DNA of 17,083 bases from Archaeoglobi archaeon (GTDB taxonomy: Archaea; Halobacteriota; Archaeoglobi; Archaeoglobales; Archaeoglobaceae): NCBI GenBank assembly GCA_029259455.1, contig JAPDIT010000004.1, forward strand, positions 1 to 17,083, given 5' to 3'. Every line of letters begins with the position of its first letter. The stretch's first letter is position 1. Shown in pieces: positions 7,651-14,581 of this stretch. Made by a program: the position numbers and the translations under genes. The notes beneath the pieces are model-generated. The model made no database searches and was not told the DNA's origin. It saw only the letters and a program-made list of their open reading frames with translations.

Positions 7651-7699
7651 TTATTTTGCATGAACAAACATTAGTGTGGGGAACGACTAGTAGTTTCAT

Positions 7700-7834
7700 T
7701 CAATTTTTACAAACATCAATTTCCCAGCTTCTCAGCATCTTTCTGGTATATTCTCCTTGTCCTAAACCTTCAGCCACGAAGAACCAGTAAAGCTCGTAGA
7801 TGGCAATGCTTGGGATTACATATAGCCCATTCAT
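7700..7834 (-). pseudogene. fragment resembling a PIN-domain protein
   Basis: A 44-residue minus-strand ORF contains YVIPSIAIYELYWFFVAEGL. This resembles the middle of a VapC-type PIN ribonuclease, in which a hydrophobic strand is followed by an acidic Glu in the (I/V)xExxW pattern. Upstream, in another frame, sequence back to about 7935 (VETFLVRLG, then SVEKSVEKIDEIIKRGLK) also looks coding and would join the fragment by a one-base change in the AAAAA run near 7835. The N-terminal catalytic Asp motif and the C-terminal part of a PIN domain are not found. Either it is a decayed toxin-like gene or I misread a short unrelated ORF. No VapB-like antitoxin is visible. This accounts for most of the gap between 7622 and 7982. 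Confidence 0.35.
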
Positions 7835-7982
7835 TTTTCAATCCCCTTTTAATAATTTCATCAATTTTCTCAACTGATTTCTCAACCGACAAACCCCAGC
7901 CGCACCAAGAACGTTTCAACCGGTTGGGGCGAGCATGACTCAGCTAACCATCCGAACTCCTCAACTTATGAACAGACACTTA

Positions 7983-8366
7983 CTAATCGATATCGTGCTC
8001 TATTTTTATAAACTCAAGCTCTCCAACTGCGCCCTCAATTTCCCTGACTCTCTCCATGATTTCTCTGTAACCCTCACCGCAGTCACCCTGCTCAGTCAGA
8101 GGAAAATCCTTGCAGCTTCTCGGTCTGATTGCGTAAACCTCGCATTTTCCGTCTTTAAGAAATGGACATGGTTTAATCAGAATGGGACTTTTCGCATCAA
8201 CATCCAGCTCGATATACTCAAACAGTCCAAAATCTGTCTCCGCGATTATCTTTCCCGATAGCGGGTCGTAAACGCACTGGCTGAGCTTCTCGCAGCACTT
8301 CCCGCACATTCTGCATTCGAAAGGGATTGCAACCTCGATACCTTTAGCCCTGTATATCGCGTACAT
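7983..8366 (-). CDS. YkgJ-type cysteine-cluster protein
   Basis: This 127-residue protein has the CxxCxxCC signature of the YkgJ family (Cys18, Cys21, Cys24, Cys25 in ECRMCGKCC). A second group follows at Cys67, Cys75 and Cys85 in CPFLKDGKCEVYAIRPRSCK. Members probably bind zinc or an iron-sulfur cluster; their substrates are mostly unknown. The protein is cytosolic with no signal peptide. ATG 8366 overlaps the end of the upstream gene by 23 bases and no later Met precedes the cysteines, so the start is fairly safe. It is the last intact gene of the psmB operon. Confidence 0.85.
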   Translation of the reverse strand: MYAIYRAKGIEVAIPFECRMCGKCCEKLSQCVYDPLSGKIIAETDFGLFEYIELDVDAKSPILIKPCPFLKDGKCEVYAIRPRSCKDFPLTEQGDCGEGYREIMERVREIEGAVGELEFIKIEHDID

Positions 8367-9081
8367 ACCCCCTCAGAAGTTTCAAAACCCCCTCCCCATC
8401 ATCCCTGTTTGAGGCTGTGGTTATCACATAAATCTGCTGGACTGATGAGCCATCAATCAGCAAAGCCCTGATATTCCCTTTCTCATCGCTTCTCGTGAGC
8501 TTCAGCTTAACTCCCCCACCAATACTTGTCGCATTGCCCTCTATAACTCCCGGAACGACCTTTTTCACGAATGGGGATTTGGCGAGTGTAAGGATGAGGT
8601 TGTAACCTTCCCTCCCTCCGATTATTGTCGAGTGGCTGCCGTGTATCTTGTCCTCAGGAGGTATATCTACAGTTTTTAGCTCCTTTTTCACCCTCAGTAC
8701 ACGCTCCAGTTTTTCAAAAAATTCCTTAGGCGTTTCAAAGGCATCGCTGACTGAAATTTCGAAGGGATAAAGGCTGTTTTTCAGATTCTCCACACATTCC
8801 TCTATCAACTCTCTATTCTCTCCGGAAACAACGACCTCCTCCACTCTTGAGAAGTAGATTCTCTCCCCCAGAATCTCGTACAGGTTTCTGATCGAAATGT
8901 CCTCGTCATATCTTTTTAAACTGAATCCTTCGTAACTCGTTTTACCAAAAATTCTTACATGCACTCTCTTCTCAGAGACATAAACACCGCAGCCAATAGC
9001 GTGTTTTCTCCCGCAGTTGAGGCAATACGCAACATCGCTGATTAACTCTGCACCGCATTCACAGATTAGTCGTTGAAACAT
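8344..9081 (-). CDS. zinc-finger protein with DUF2103-like domain
   Basis: A 245-residue cytosolic protein. The N-terminus is a small zinc ribbon (Cys7, Cys9, Cys20, Cys23). The C-terminal part resembles DUF2103, a predicted metal-binding domain known from cyanobacteria and archaea. The supporting motifs are HGSHSTIIGG at about 147-156, a central VVPGVIEG, and SSVQQIYVITT near the end. The biochemical role is unknown to me. It overlaps ribBA upstream by 16 bases and the YkgJ-type gene downstream by 23, so the three are very likely cotranscribed. The shared metal-binding character of this gene and its neighbour may be functionally linked, which is only inference. Confidence 0.75.
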   Translation of the reverse strand: MFQRLICECGAELISDVAYCLNCGRKHAIGCGVYVSEKRVHVRIFGKTSYEGFSLKRYDEDISIRNLYEILGERIYFSRVEEVVVSGENRELIEECVENLKNSLYPFEISVSDAFETPKEFFEKLERVLRVKKELKTVDIPPEDKIHGSHSTIIGGREGYNLILTLAKSPFVKKVVPGVIEGNATSIGGGVKLKLTRSDEKGNIRALLIDGSSVQQIYVITTASNRDDGEGVLKLLRGYVRDIQG

Positions 9082-10202
9082 AACATGTGACCCATCTTAT
9101 ACTTTTTCGCTTTCAGATACGGAAGGTTAAGCTCGCAGGGCTCCACCTCAATCGGCTCCCTGACAATCTTGAATCCGTATTTCTTCAGCTCCTCTATTTT
9201 CAGAGGGTTGTTCGTAAGCAACCTTATGCTCTTAACTCCCAAATCCATCAGTATTTGGGCAGCAATGCCATAGCTTCTCATGTCCGGCGGGAAGCCGAGC
9301 TCTATGTTTGCATCGACAGTATCCTTTCCCTCCTCCTGAAGTTTGTAGGCCATCAGCTTGTTGATCAAACCTATCCCTCTCCCCTCATGTCCCCTCATGT
9401 AGATTGCCACACCCTTACCCTCTTTGTCAATCATCTTGAGAGCATTTTCGAGCTGATCTCCGCAATCACAACGCAGGGAGTGAAAAACATCTCCTGTGAG
9501 ACACTCCGAGTGTATTCTCACCAACACGTCCCCCTCATCTACCTTTCCTTTGACCAGTGCAACAATCTCACCGAGAGGCGTTTTGTAACCCACAGCTTTG
9601 AAAGTGCCGTAGAACTTTGTTGGAAGGGTTGCTTCAACAACTCTCTCGACAATTTTCTCCGATTTGATTCTGAACTCGATCATATCCTTTATCCTGAAAA
9701 CCGGCATTGAGTGCTCTTCTGCAAATTTGAGGGCGTAATCTTCTCCAGCCACACCACCCTCTGCCGTCATAAGGGGTGCATAGACGGCTGAAGGGGCAAA
9801 GCCTGCCATCTTGGCAAGGTCAGCACATGCTTCAGCCATTCCCGGTCTTTCAAGCACGCCCATTTCCTTCGTCTCTTCCACAAATATTCTTCCGGGGTAC
9901 TTTACGTCCTTAGCCTTTCCGGTGACTAGCTCTCTGATGAAAGCTGCCCTGTCGTCAGCTGAAATCTTCTCAAGATTCGGGTCAATTGGGATTAAGTTGC
10001 CGTTCTGAAACCTGAACCTGTTCAGTCCCAAATTCAAAATCTGTTTCCAAGTCAGAGCCAGACGAATTTCGTCGCAGTTCTTCATCATGAAGTTTAGTAT
10101 TTCACCGCTAACAACTTCTGCCGGAATGCAGATGGCACTCTTTTCAGAATCAAGAATCATAGCAGGTTTTCCAGATTTTACGTGGGAAGAGATTTCTTGC
10201 AT
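9066..10202 (-). CDS. ribA: GTP cyclohydrolase II with degenerate RibB-like N-domain
   Basis: The protein is laid out like bacterial RibBA. Residues about 195-375 are GTP cyclohydrolase II, the first step of riboflavin synthesis from GTP. The zinc cysteines 234, 245 and 247 lie in CLTGDVFHSLRCDC, followed by RGHEGRGIGL and RLLTNNPLKIEELKKYG. Residues about 1-180 have the fold pattern of 3,4-dihydroxybutanone-4-phosphate synthase (ISADDRAAFIRELV; GVLERPGMAEACADLAKMAG) but lack its key residues: the acidic DxENEGD loop is absent and the His of RxGHTE is Met122. This half is probably inactive or only structural. GTP cyclohydrolase II is unusual in archaea, many of which use GTP cyclohydrolase III. 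A TATA box just upstream suggests its own promoter. Confidence 0.9.
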   Translation of the reverse strand: MQEISSHVKSGKPAMILDSEKSAICIPAEVVSGEILNFMMKNCDEIRLALTWKQILNLGLNRFRFQNGNLIPIDPNLEKISADDRAAFIRELVTGKAKDVKYPGRIFVEETKEMGVLERPGMAEACADLAKMAGFAPSAVYAPLMTAEGGVAGEDYALKFAEEHSMPVFRIKDMIEFRIKSEKIVERVVEATLPTKFYGTFKAVGYKTPLGEIVALVKGKVDEGDVLVRIHSECLTGDVFHSLRCDCGDQLENALKMIDKEGKGVAIYMRGHEGRGIGLINKLMAYKLQEEGKDTVDANIELGFPPDMRSYGIAAQILMDLGVKSIRLLTNNPLKIEELKKYGFKIVREPIEVEPCELNLPYLKAKKYKMGHMLCFND

Positions 10203-10221
10203 AAAAAAAGTTGGTCATGGG

Positions 10222-10229
10222 AATATAAA
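10222..10229 (-). promoter_or_regulatory. TATA box before the RibBA-like gene
   Basis: The minus strand reads TTTATATT, centred about 24 bases before ATG 10202, in the 34-base gap after the zinc-ribbon gene. The spacing suits a leaderless transcript starting at the ATG, so this operon probably has an internal promoter here. Confidence 0.5.
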
Positions 10230-10236
10230 CTTAATT

Positions 10237-10452
10237 TTAATCCTCTCTCACTCCTTTTAGCTTAGATTTCTCATCTTCTATTTTTTCAAATTTCTCTTTT
10301 TCCATCATTTCCTTGTACTCTCCTTCAGTCATCTCCAAAATAAAGCTTCCCACATAACCGCAGTTCTTGCAGTAATATTTCCCCGTGTAGCCTCCAGCAT
10401 CAAGCTCAACATCCTTTGATTTACATACCGGGCAGACCAGAATTCTTTTCAT
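10237..10452 (-). CDS. small zinc-ribbon protein
   Basis: A 71-residue protein with a four-cysteine zinc ribbon: CPVC near residues 7-10 and CKNCGY near 28-33. A strongly charged helical tail rich in Glu and Lys follows. The layout resembles small archaeal transcription- or RNA-associated zinc ribbons, but no specific function can be assigned. It lies 38 bases after the fttA stop, with a TATA-like sequence in the gap. Confidence 0.85.
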   Translation of the reverse strand: MKRILVCPVCKSKDVELDAGGYTGKYYCKNCGYVGSFILEMTEGEYKEMMEKEKFEKIEDEKSKLKGVRED

Positions 10453-10475
10453 AACGTTTCACCAACTTCAAACAG

Positions 10476-10485
10476 ATAAATTTAT
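10476..10485 (-). promoter_or_regulatory. TATA box before the zinc-ribbon gene
   Basis: The palindromic AT stretch ATAAATTTAT is centred about 28 bases before ATG 10452, matching archaeal TATA spacing for a leaderless mRNA. It sits in the gap right after the fttA stop, so fttA and the genes below may be partly uncoupled. Confidence 0.45.
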
Positions 10486-10490
10486 TCTCC

Positions 10491-12389
10491 TCAAACAAAC
10501 CTCATCGTCTCAAGGTTCATCGGTGCTCTGGTTTCGATTCTGTAGGTTTTGTATATGCTTGAGGCTAAGTCTATGCACTTCGATTCGTCACCATGCACAG
10601 TCGCAACCTTTTCGGGCTTGGAGTTCAGATAGCGTATGTAGTTCATGAGCTGTCTTCTGTCAGAATGTCCGGAGAACCCATCAACGGTTTCAACTTCCAT
10701 GTTTACCTTGACGACCTCTCTTCTTCCATCAACGGAGAATGGCACCTCTTTCCAGCCTTTCTGGATTTTCCTGCCAAGCGTCCCTTCAGCCTGATATCCT
10801 ACGAAGACGATTGTGTTCCTTTCATCCTCTGCAAGGTGTCTGAAGTATTCCATAACAGGTCCACCGTTCAGCATACCAGACGTTGCGATAATTATGCCCG
10901 GTGAGGGGTCGCTGATCACCTCTTCTCTCTTTGATGGTGAGTCAACCCTCACGAAGTTCTCGCTTATGAATGGGTTTATACCGTGGTAGAAAATCAGGTC
11001 CCGCAGATGGGCATTCAGGTACTCAGGATATGCTGTGTGGATTGCCGTAGCTTCGTAAATCATTCCGTCGAGGTAAACGTAAGTCTCTCTCAGCCTGTTC
11101 TCCCTCATTGCCTCATCAAGAACGATCATGACCTCCTGGCTCCTTCCTACAGCGAAAGTCGGTATGAGCACCTTACCTCTTCTGTCCAGTGTTCGGTTGA
11201 TTACCTCAATCAGTCTCTCCTCAGCCTCCTTCCTTGAGGGCTGCATATCGTTTGCTCCACCGTATGTAGCTTCCATCACAAGCGCTTCAAGTCTCGGAAA
11301 GTTTGTCGCTGCTCTGTCAAAGAGCCTCGTCCTCTCAAACTTGAAGTCTCCGGTAAAGGCGATGTTGTAGTGCCCCTCTCCGATGTGGAAGTGTGCTATT
11401 GCCGACCCAAGAATGTGGCCTGCATTGTAGAAGGTCAGCCTGACGTCGGGGCTTATGTCCGTAACAACACCGTAGTCGAGAGTAATCGTATGTTTCAGAG
11501 CTTCTCTGATGAGGTTTGAGCTGTAAGGGGGATTAGTGCCTTCCCTTCCTGCAACTTCAAGGAAATCGAGTTGCAGCAAGACCATGAGGTCTCTTGTGGG
11601 TGGAGTGAGGTAGATCGGCCCCTTATATCCGAACTTGTAGAGCAAGGGCACGAGACCGCAGTGGTCGAGGTGTGCGTGGGTTATTACAATAGCATCGAGA
11701 GCATCGAGAGGCTGGACTTCAGGGACATAGAGGTAGGGCGTGCTTGAAAGATTGCTCACATTCACCCCACAGTCAATAAGAATTCTGCTCTCCGGTGTTT
11801 GCAGCAGGTAGCAGCTCCTCCCAACCTCTCTGCTTCCCCCCAGAAACGTCACCCTGACCCACTTTTCATCTATGAGTGAAGTCCTGTGTATTCTTTCTCC
11901 GATTCTTTTCAGAATTTCGCTCCTCTCTTCCCTTACGCTCAGGAGGTAGTTTCTGATGTTCTCGATAATCTTCGATTTTATGGGTGGTGTGCGCACAACT
12001 CTCGGACTCCAGCCGACGGCACGCATTATTTCTCTGAATGTAGAGCCCTGTTTCCCTATCACAACTCCCGGCTTCTCTGCCTCGATGATTACCTCTCCGC
12101 TCTCTTCATCGAAAAAGATGCTTGAAATCTTTGCATCTTCTGGGACAATTTTCAGTATTATCTCCTTTGCCTCCTCTGGGGGTTTCAGCGACTTTGGATC
12201 TGCGCGGATGATTATCCTCTTCCTGAGATCTTTGGCGAGCTTCTTGACTATGTCAACTTCTGCCAGCTCCTGCGGGTTCTCAACGTAGATTACGAGCTGA
12301 GGCCCCTCAAATTCTATGCTCCTAACCCTAACTCTCGGTGGTAGATACTCCTTTACCTTTTCCCTTATCTCATCCAGATACTTCGTCAT
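10491..12389 (-). CDS. fttA: aCPSF1 / FttA, KH and beta-CASP transcription termination nuclease
   Basis: aCPSF1 (FttA) is the archaeal homologue of the CPSF73 nuclease. It cuts nascent RNA and drives transcription termination, including when transcription runs ahead of translation. The 632 residues start with two KH-type RNA-binding regions (about 1-145; second GxxG loop in VIGKQGSTFREIM). They continue with a metallo-beta-lactamase domain carrying the zinc motif THAHLDHCG (His238, His240, Asp242, His243) and GHILGSAIAHF. The inserted beta-CASP domain has IPTFAVGRSQE, and the end has GFSGHSDRRQL and TVHGDESKC. All catalytic motifs are intact. It starts 2 bases after psmB and is clearly cotranscribed with it. 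Confidence 0.96.
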   Translation of the reverse strand: MTKYLDEIREKVKEYLPPRVRVRSIEFEGPQLVIYVENPQELAEVDIVKKLAKDLRKRIIIRADPKSLKPPEEAKEIILKIVPEDAKISSIFFDEESGEVIIEAEKPGVVIGKQGSTFREIMRAVGWSPRVVRTPPIKSKIIENIRNYLLSVREERSEILKRIGERIHRTSLIDEKWVRVTFLGGSREVGRSCYLLQTPESRILIDCGVNVSNLSSTPYLYVPEVQPLDALDAIVITHAHLDHCGLVPLLYKFGYKGPIYLTPPTRDLMVLLQLDFLEVAGREGTNPPYSSNLIREALKHTITLDYGVVTDISPDVRLTFYNAGHILGSAIAHFHIGEGHYNIAFTGDFKFERTRLFDRAATNFPRLEALVMEATYGGANDMQPSRKEAEERLIEVINRTLDRRGKVLIPTFAVGRSQEVMIVLDEAMRENRLRETYVYLDGMIYEATAIHTAYPEYLNAHLRDLIFYHGINPFISENFVRVDSPSKREEVISDPSPGIIIATSGMLNGGPVMEYFRHLAEDERNTIVFVGYQAEGTLGRKIQKGWKEVPFSVDGRREVVKVNMEVETVDGFSGHSDRRQLMNYIRYLNSKPEKVATVHGDESKCIDLASSIYKTYRIETRAPMNLETMRFV

Positions 12390-12391
12390 CC

Positions 12392-13069
12392 TTATTTCCT
12401 GAACTTTGCCAGTATCTGCTCCACTTCTTCGGGACTGTACTGATAAAATTCATCCTCCGTTATCTTTACAACGTCAATACCATCACCTGAGGCGGAGTCT
12501 CTTTTCATTGCCGAGTAGATTGCCCTTACAGCAAGCTCGACAGCCTCATCAACTCCCATCTCTGGTGTAAATCTGTCCTCCAGCACACCGTAGGCGGTCA
12601 GGCTGCCGCTACCTGTTGCAACTATGTCCTTCTCCTCTATGGCTCCTCCTATTGGATCGATTGAGTATATACTCTTTCCCTCCGAATCGAGACCACCTAT
12701 GAGAAGCTGAACCAAGTAGGGGAAGTAGCGGTAGGAATTGAGGAGGTTCGACGTGAGGGTTGCGATGGCTCTTACGGTCGGCCTTCTCTCCCTTCTTATC
12801 TCGTAAAGATTCGCTTCGATTCTGATTATTCTGGCGAGAAACTGAGCGTCACCCACACTGCCTGCGGTGGTCATAGCCATCCTGTCTGCGATCTGGTAAA
12901 TCTTTTTGGCTGTCCTGCTCGCTATGAAATTTCCCATGGTTGCTCTTTTTTCGGTAGCCATGACTACTCCGTCCTTACAAACCAAGCCCACTGTCGTGGT
13001 TCCTTTATATATCTTCTCCTCTATCATGCTCATCACTTGTTTCTGGTTTTTAGAATAGCCCTTAGGCAT
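12392..13069 (-). CDS. psmB: 20S proteasome beta subunit
   Basis: The beta subunit forms the inner catalytic rings of the 20S proteasome. Autocleavage after Gly in KIYKG|TTTVGLVCKD exposes the N-terminal Thr nucleophile. The mature part keeps Glu17, the expected archaeal residue, and Lys33 (counted from that Thr). ATG 13069 gives a 23-residue propeptide (MPKGYSKNQKQV added). ATG 13033 gives 11 residues, the form I recall annotated in A. fulgidus. I prefer 13069: a TATA box lies about 25 bases before it, consistent with a leaderless mRNA, while no Shine-Dalgarno precedes 13033. The gene heads an operon with fttA and is divergent from fucA. Confidence 0.93.
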   Translation of the reverse strand: MPKGYSKNQKQVMSMIEEKIYKGTTTVGLVCKDGVVMATEKRATMGNFIASRTAKKIYQIADRMAMTTAGSVGDAQFLARIIRIEANLYEIRRERRPTVRAIATLTSNLLNSYRYFPYLVQLLIGGLDSEGKSIYSIDPIGGAIEEKDIVATGSGSLTAYGVLEDRFTPEMGVDEAVELAVRAIYSAMKRDSASGDGIDVVKITEDEFYQYSPEEVEQILAKFRK

Positions 13070-13088
13070 CTTCCCTTAGAGAAAAAAG

Positions 13089-13098
13089 ATTTTTAAAT
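13089..13098. promoter_or_regulatory. shared bidirectional TATA box of psmB and fucA
   Basis: The sequence ATTTTTAAAT contains the palindromic core TTTAAA and lies between divergent genes. Its centre is 24-25 bases from psmB ATG 13069 on the minus strand and 24-25 bases from fucA ATG 13118 on the plus strand. Purine-rich BRE-like flanks occur on both sides: GAAAAAAG in the plus direction and CGAAAC in the minus direction. This fits one TATA box serving two leaderless transcripts. Whether initiation really goes both ways is not shown by sequence alone. Confidence 0.6.
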
Positions 13099-13117
13099 GT
13101 TTCGTTCTTCTGAAATT

Positions 13118-13657
13118 ATGTTCGAAGAAGCGATTAAAGTTGGAAAGCTTCTCGCTGCATCGAGGTTGATAGACGGTGCAAGCGGGAACATGAGCTTTAA
13201 AGTGGATAATTCGATTTACATAACCCGTTCTGGCGAAAATCTTGATGATCTCAGTGATTCATCTTTTGTTAAAATAAAGCCCGGAGAATTCGTCAAGGAG
13301 GCTTCAGTTGATCAGCTGATACATATGAAAGTTTACGAGAAAACAGACTACAACGCTGTTTTGCACTGCCACGGTGTGTTTAACGTTGTTTTGGGGAGTT
13401 TAATGGACAAGATTGTGCCAGCAGATTTGGAGGGTAAGCTTTATTTTGGGGAAATAGAGGTTGTTGAAGGGCAGTTTGGATCTCCCGAACTTGCAGAGAA
13501 AATTTCTGAAGTTATCAAGAGGAAGGAAATTGCAATTGTAAGAAATCACGGCATTTATGCAGCAGGAAAGAGCTTGAGAGATGCGTACAACAAGGCGAGT
13601 TATGCAGAACACTCATGCGAGATTGTCTACAGGTTAAAGCTTCTCGACAAGCTTTAG
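13118..13657 (+). CDS. fucA: class II aldolase, fuculose-phosphate aldolase type
   Basis: Class II aldolases of the FucA type cleave fuculose 1-phosphate to lactaldehyde and dihydroxyacetone phosphate. In methanogens the homologue is linked to lactaldehyde supply for coenzyme F420. The 179 residues show the phosphate loop GASGNMSFK (20-28), the zinc histidines in LHCHG (His83, His85) and a third in VRNHG (His144). The position of the catalytic acid, Glu73 in E. coli FucA, is Asp65 here (ASVDQLIHM). I choose ATG 13118 over ATG 13097, because 13097 lies inside the TATA box. The 3' end overlaps the convergent mfnF-like gene by 24 bases. Confidence 0.88.
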   Translation: MFEEAIKVGKLLAASRLIDGASGNMSFKVDNSIYITRSGENLDDLSDSSFVKIKPGEFVKEASVDQLIHMKVYEKTDYNAVLHCHGVFNVVLGSLMDKIVPADLEGKLYFGEIEVVEGQFGSPELAEKISEVIKRKEIAIVRNHGIYAAGKSLRDAYNKASYAEHSCEIVYRLKLLDKL

Positions 13658-14581
13658 CATTGCGTAGGCCGGGAAGAGCTTTGAATACTCACCATATAAT
13701 TCTGAAATCAGCCAGTAATCGATCTCTGCTTCTTCGCAAGCCTCTCTAATCAGAAACTCACCTATACCGCAGGCAAAGACCTTATTCAGGCCACATTCCA
13801 CAGATTTGGCTTTTATTATTTTAGAGAGCGTCTCTATCATTGACCGCTTGGCTTCCAGGGCAAGCTCCTTTACCCTTTTCTCTCCAAGCTCTTCCAAATC
13901 ACTGCAAACCGTTCTCGCAAGCCTCCGCATGCACTCCTCTCTACTCTTACCTTTACCATCGGGAGTGTCGCAGGTATAGTCTTCTTCCTGAATATCTCCT
14001 GTTAAAACAAAAACGTCTGCAGTAATTGCAAAAAATTCGGGGCAGAGAGGAGCAGAATTGAATTCCTCAAGCACGTAAAAAACTGGGGTTCTGAGGATGC
14101 CGAAGTAAACGAGCTCCCTTCTTTTAAGCCTCTCAAAATCTGTTTTTCCGGCATTAATTTTTGAGGTAACGGGGATTATGTCTGTTGTTGTTGAACCCAT
14201 GTCAATGAAAAGGAAATTCCTGTATCCTTCCTCTAAGAGAAACCTGCATGAGGCAACCCAGTTGCTTGCGGCGAAGTTTTTCGGGACATCTATGTTAGAT
14301 TTGAGATCGCCATCAACATCCAGAAAATAAACCTCTTCGAAAACATTTTTGCAGGCTTTTGCAATAAATTTAACTCCCTCAGACTTCGAGCTGAAGAAAT
14401 CTGCAAGCTCTGCTGTCATGACGACTCCGACCTTTCCTGCTGAGTACTTTTCAGCAATTTCCCTCAGCCTACCTTCCAGCCTCTCAGCCTCCCTCCACAT
14501 TGGGAAGTAATGTATCTCCCACTCATTTGGTGAGGCAACCTTAAGATTTGCTCCTCCGATATCAATCCCCAAAGAACTCAT
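13634..14581 (-). CDS. mfnF: MfnF-like ASKHA protein (H4MPT-linked C1 family)
   Basis: This belongs to the family annotated as H4MPT-linked C1 transfer pathway protein, whose Methanocaldococcus member MfnF joins the furan unit to glutamyl-tyramine in methanofuran synthesis. It has the ASKHA nucleotide-fold pattern: GIDIGGANLKVA at residues 5-16, FIDMGSTTTDIIPV in the middle and FACGIGEFLI near the end. ATG 14581 is chosen because GGGGAGGC lies 3 bases upstream. That gives 315 residues, and the 14 further upstream codons lie within the preceding gene. It overlaps the PhnP-like gene by 20 bases. Archaeoglobus uses methanofuran, so the role fits; exact activity is inferred. Confidence 0.8.
   Translation of the reverse strand: MSSLGIDIGGANLKVASPNEWEIHYFPMWREAERLEGRLREIAEKYSAGKVGVVMTAELADFFSSKSEGVKFIAKACKNVFEEVYFLDVDGDLKSNIDVPKNFAASNWVASCRFLLEEGYRNFLFIDMGSTTTDIIPVTSKINAGKTDFERLKRRELVYFGILRTPVFYVLEEFNSAPLCPEFFAITADVFVLTGDIQEEDYTCDTPDGKGKSREECMRRLARTVCSDLEELGEKRVKELALEAKRSMIETLSKIIKAKSVECGLNKVFACGIGEFLIREACEEAEIDYWLISELYGEYSKLFPAYAMLKLVEKL
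13635..13656. repeat. perfect inverted repeat at convergent gene ends
   Basis: Eight-base arms (TAAAGCTT and AAGCTTTA) flank the six-base loop CTCGAC. The repeat carries nearly all of both stop codons, the TAG of fucA and the TAA of the mfnF-like gene, so both proteins end in similar residues (LKLLDKL and LKLVEKL). As RNA it would form a hairpin at the 3' end of both messages. Confidence 0.8.

Noticed and set aside
7473..7667. A 64-residue minus-strand ORF over the acylase start
   Set aside because: It is out of frame with the signal peptide and has no promoter; the acylase ATG 7621 frame gives a proper signal sequence.
8000..9000. Long plus-strand ORFs opposite the psmB operon (for example 7935-8261 and 9087-9710)
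   Set aside because: They are antisense to genes with clear family motifs and show no motif or promoter of their own.
13097..13117. Upstream ATG as the fucA start
   Set aside because: It lies within the TATA box, so it could not be part of a transcript starting at the expected place; ATG 13118 fits the promoter and the family N-terminus.
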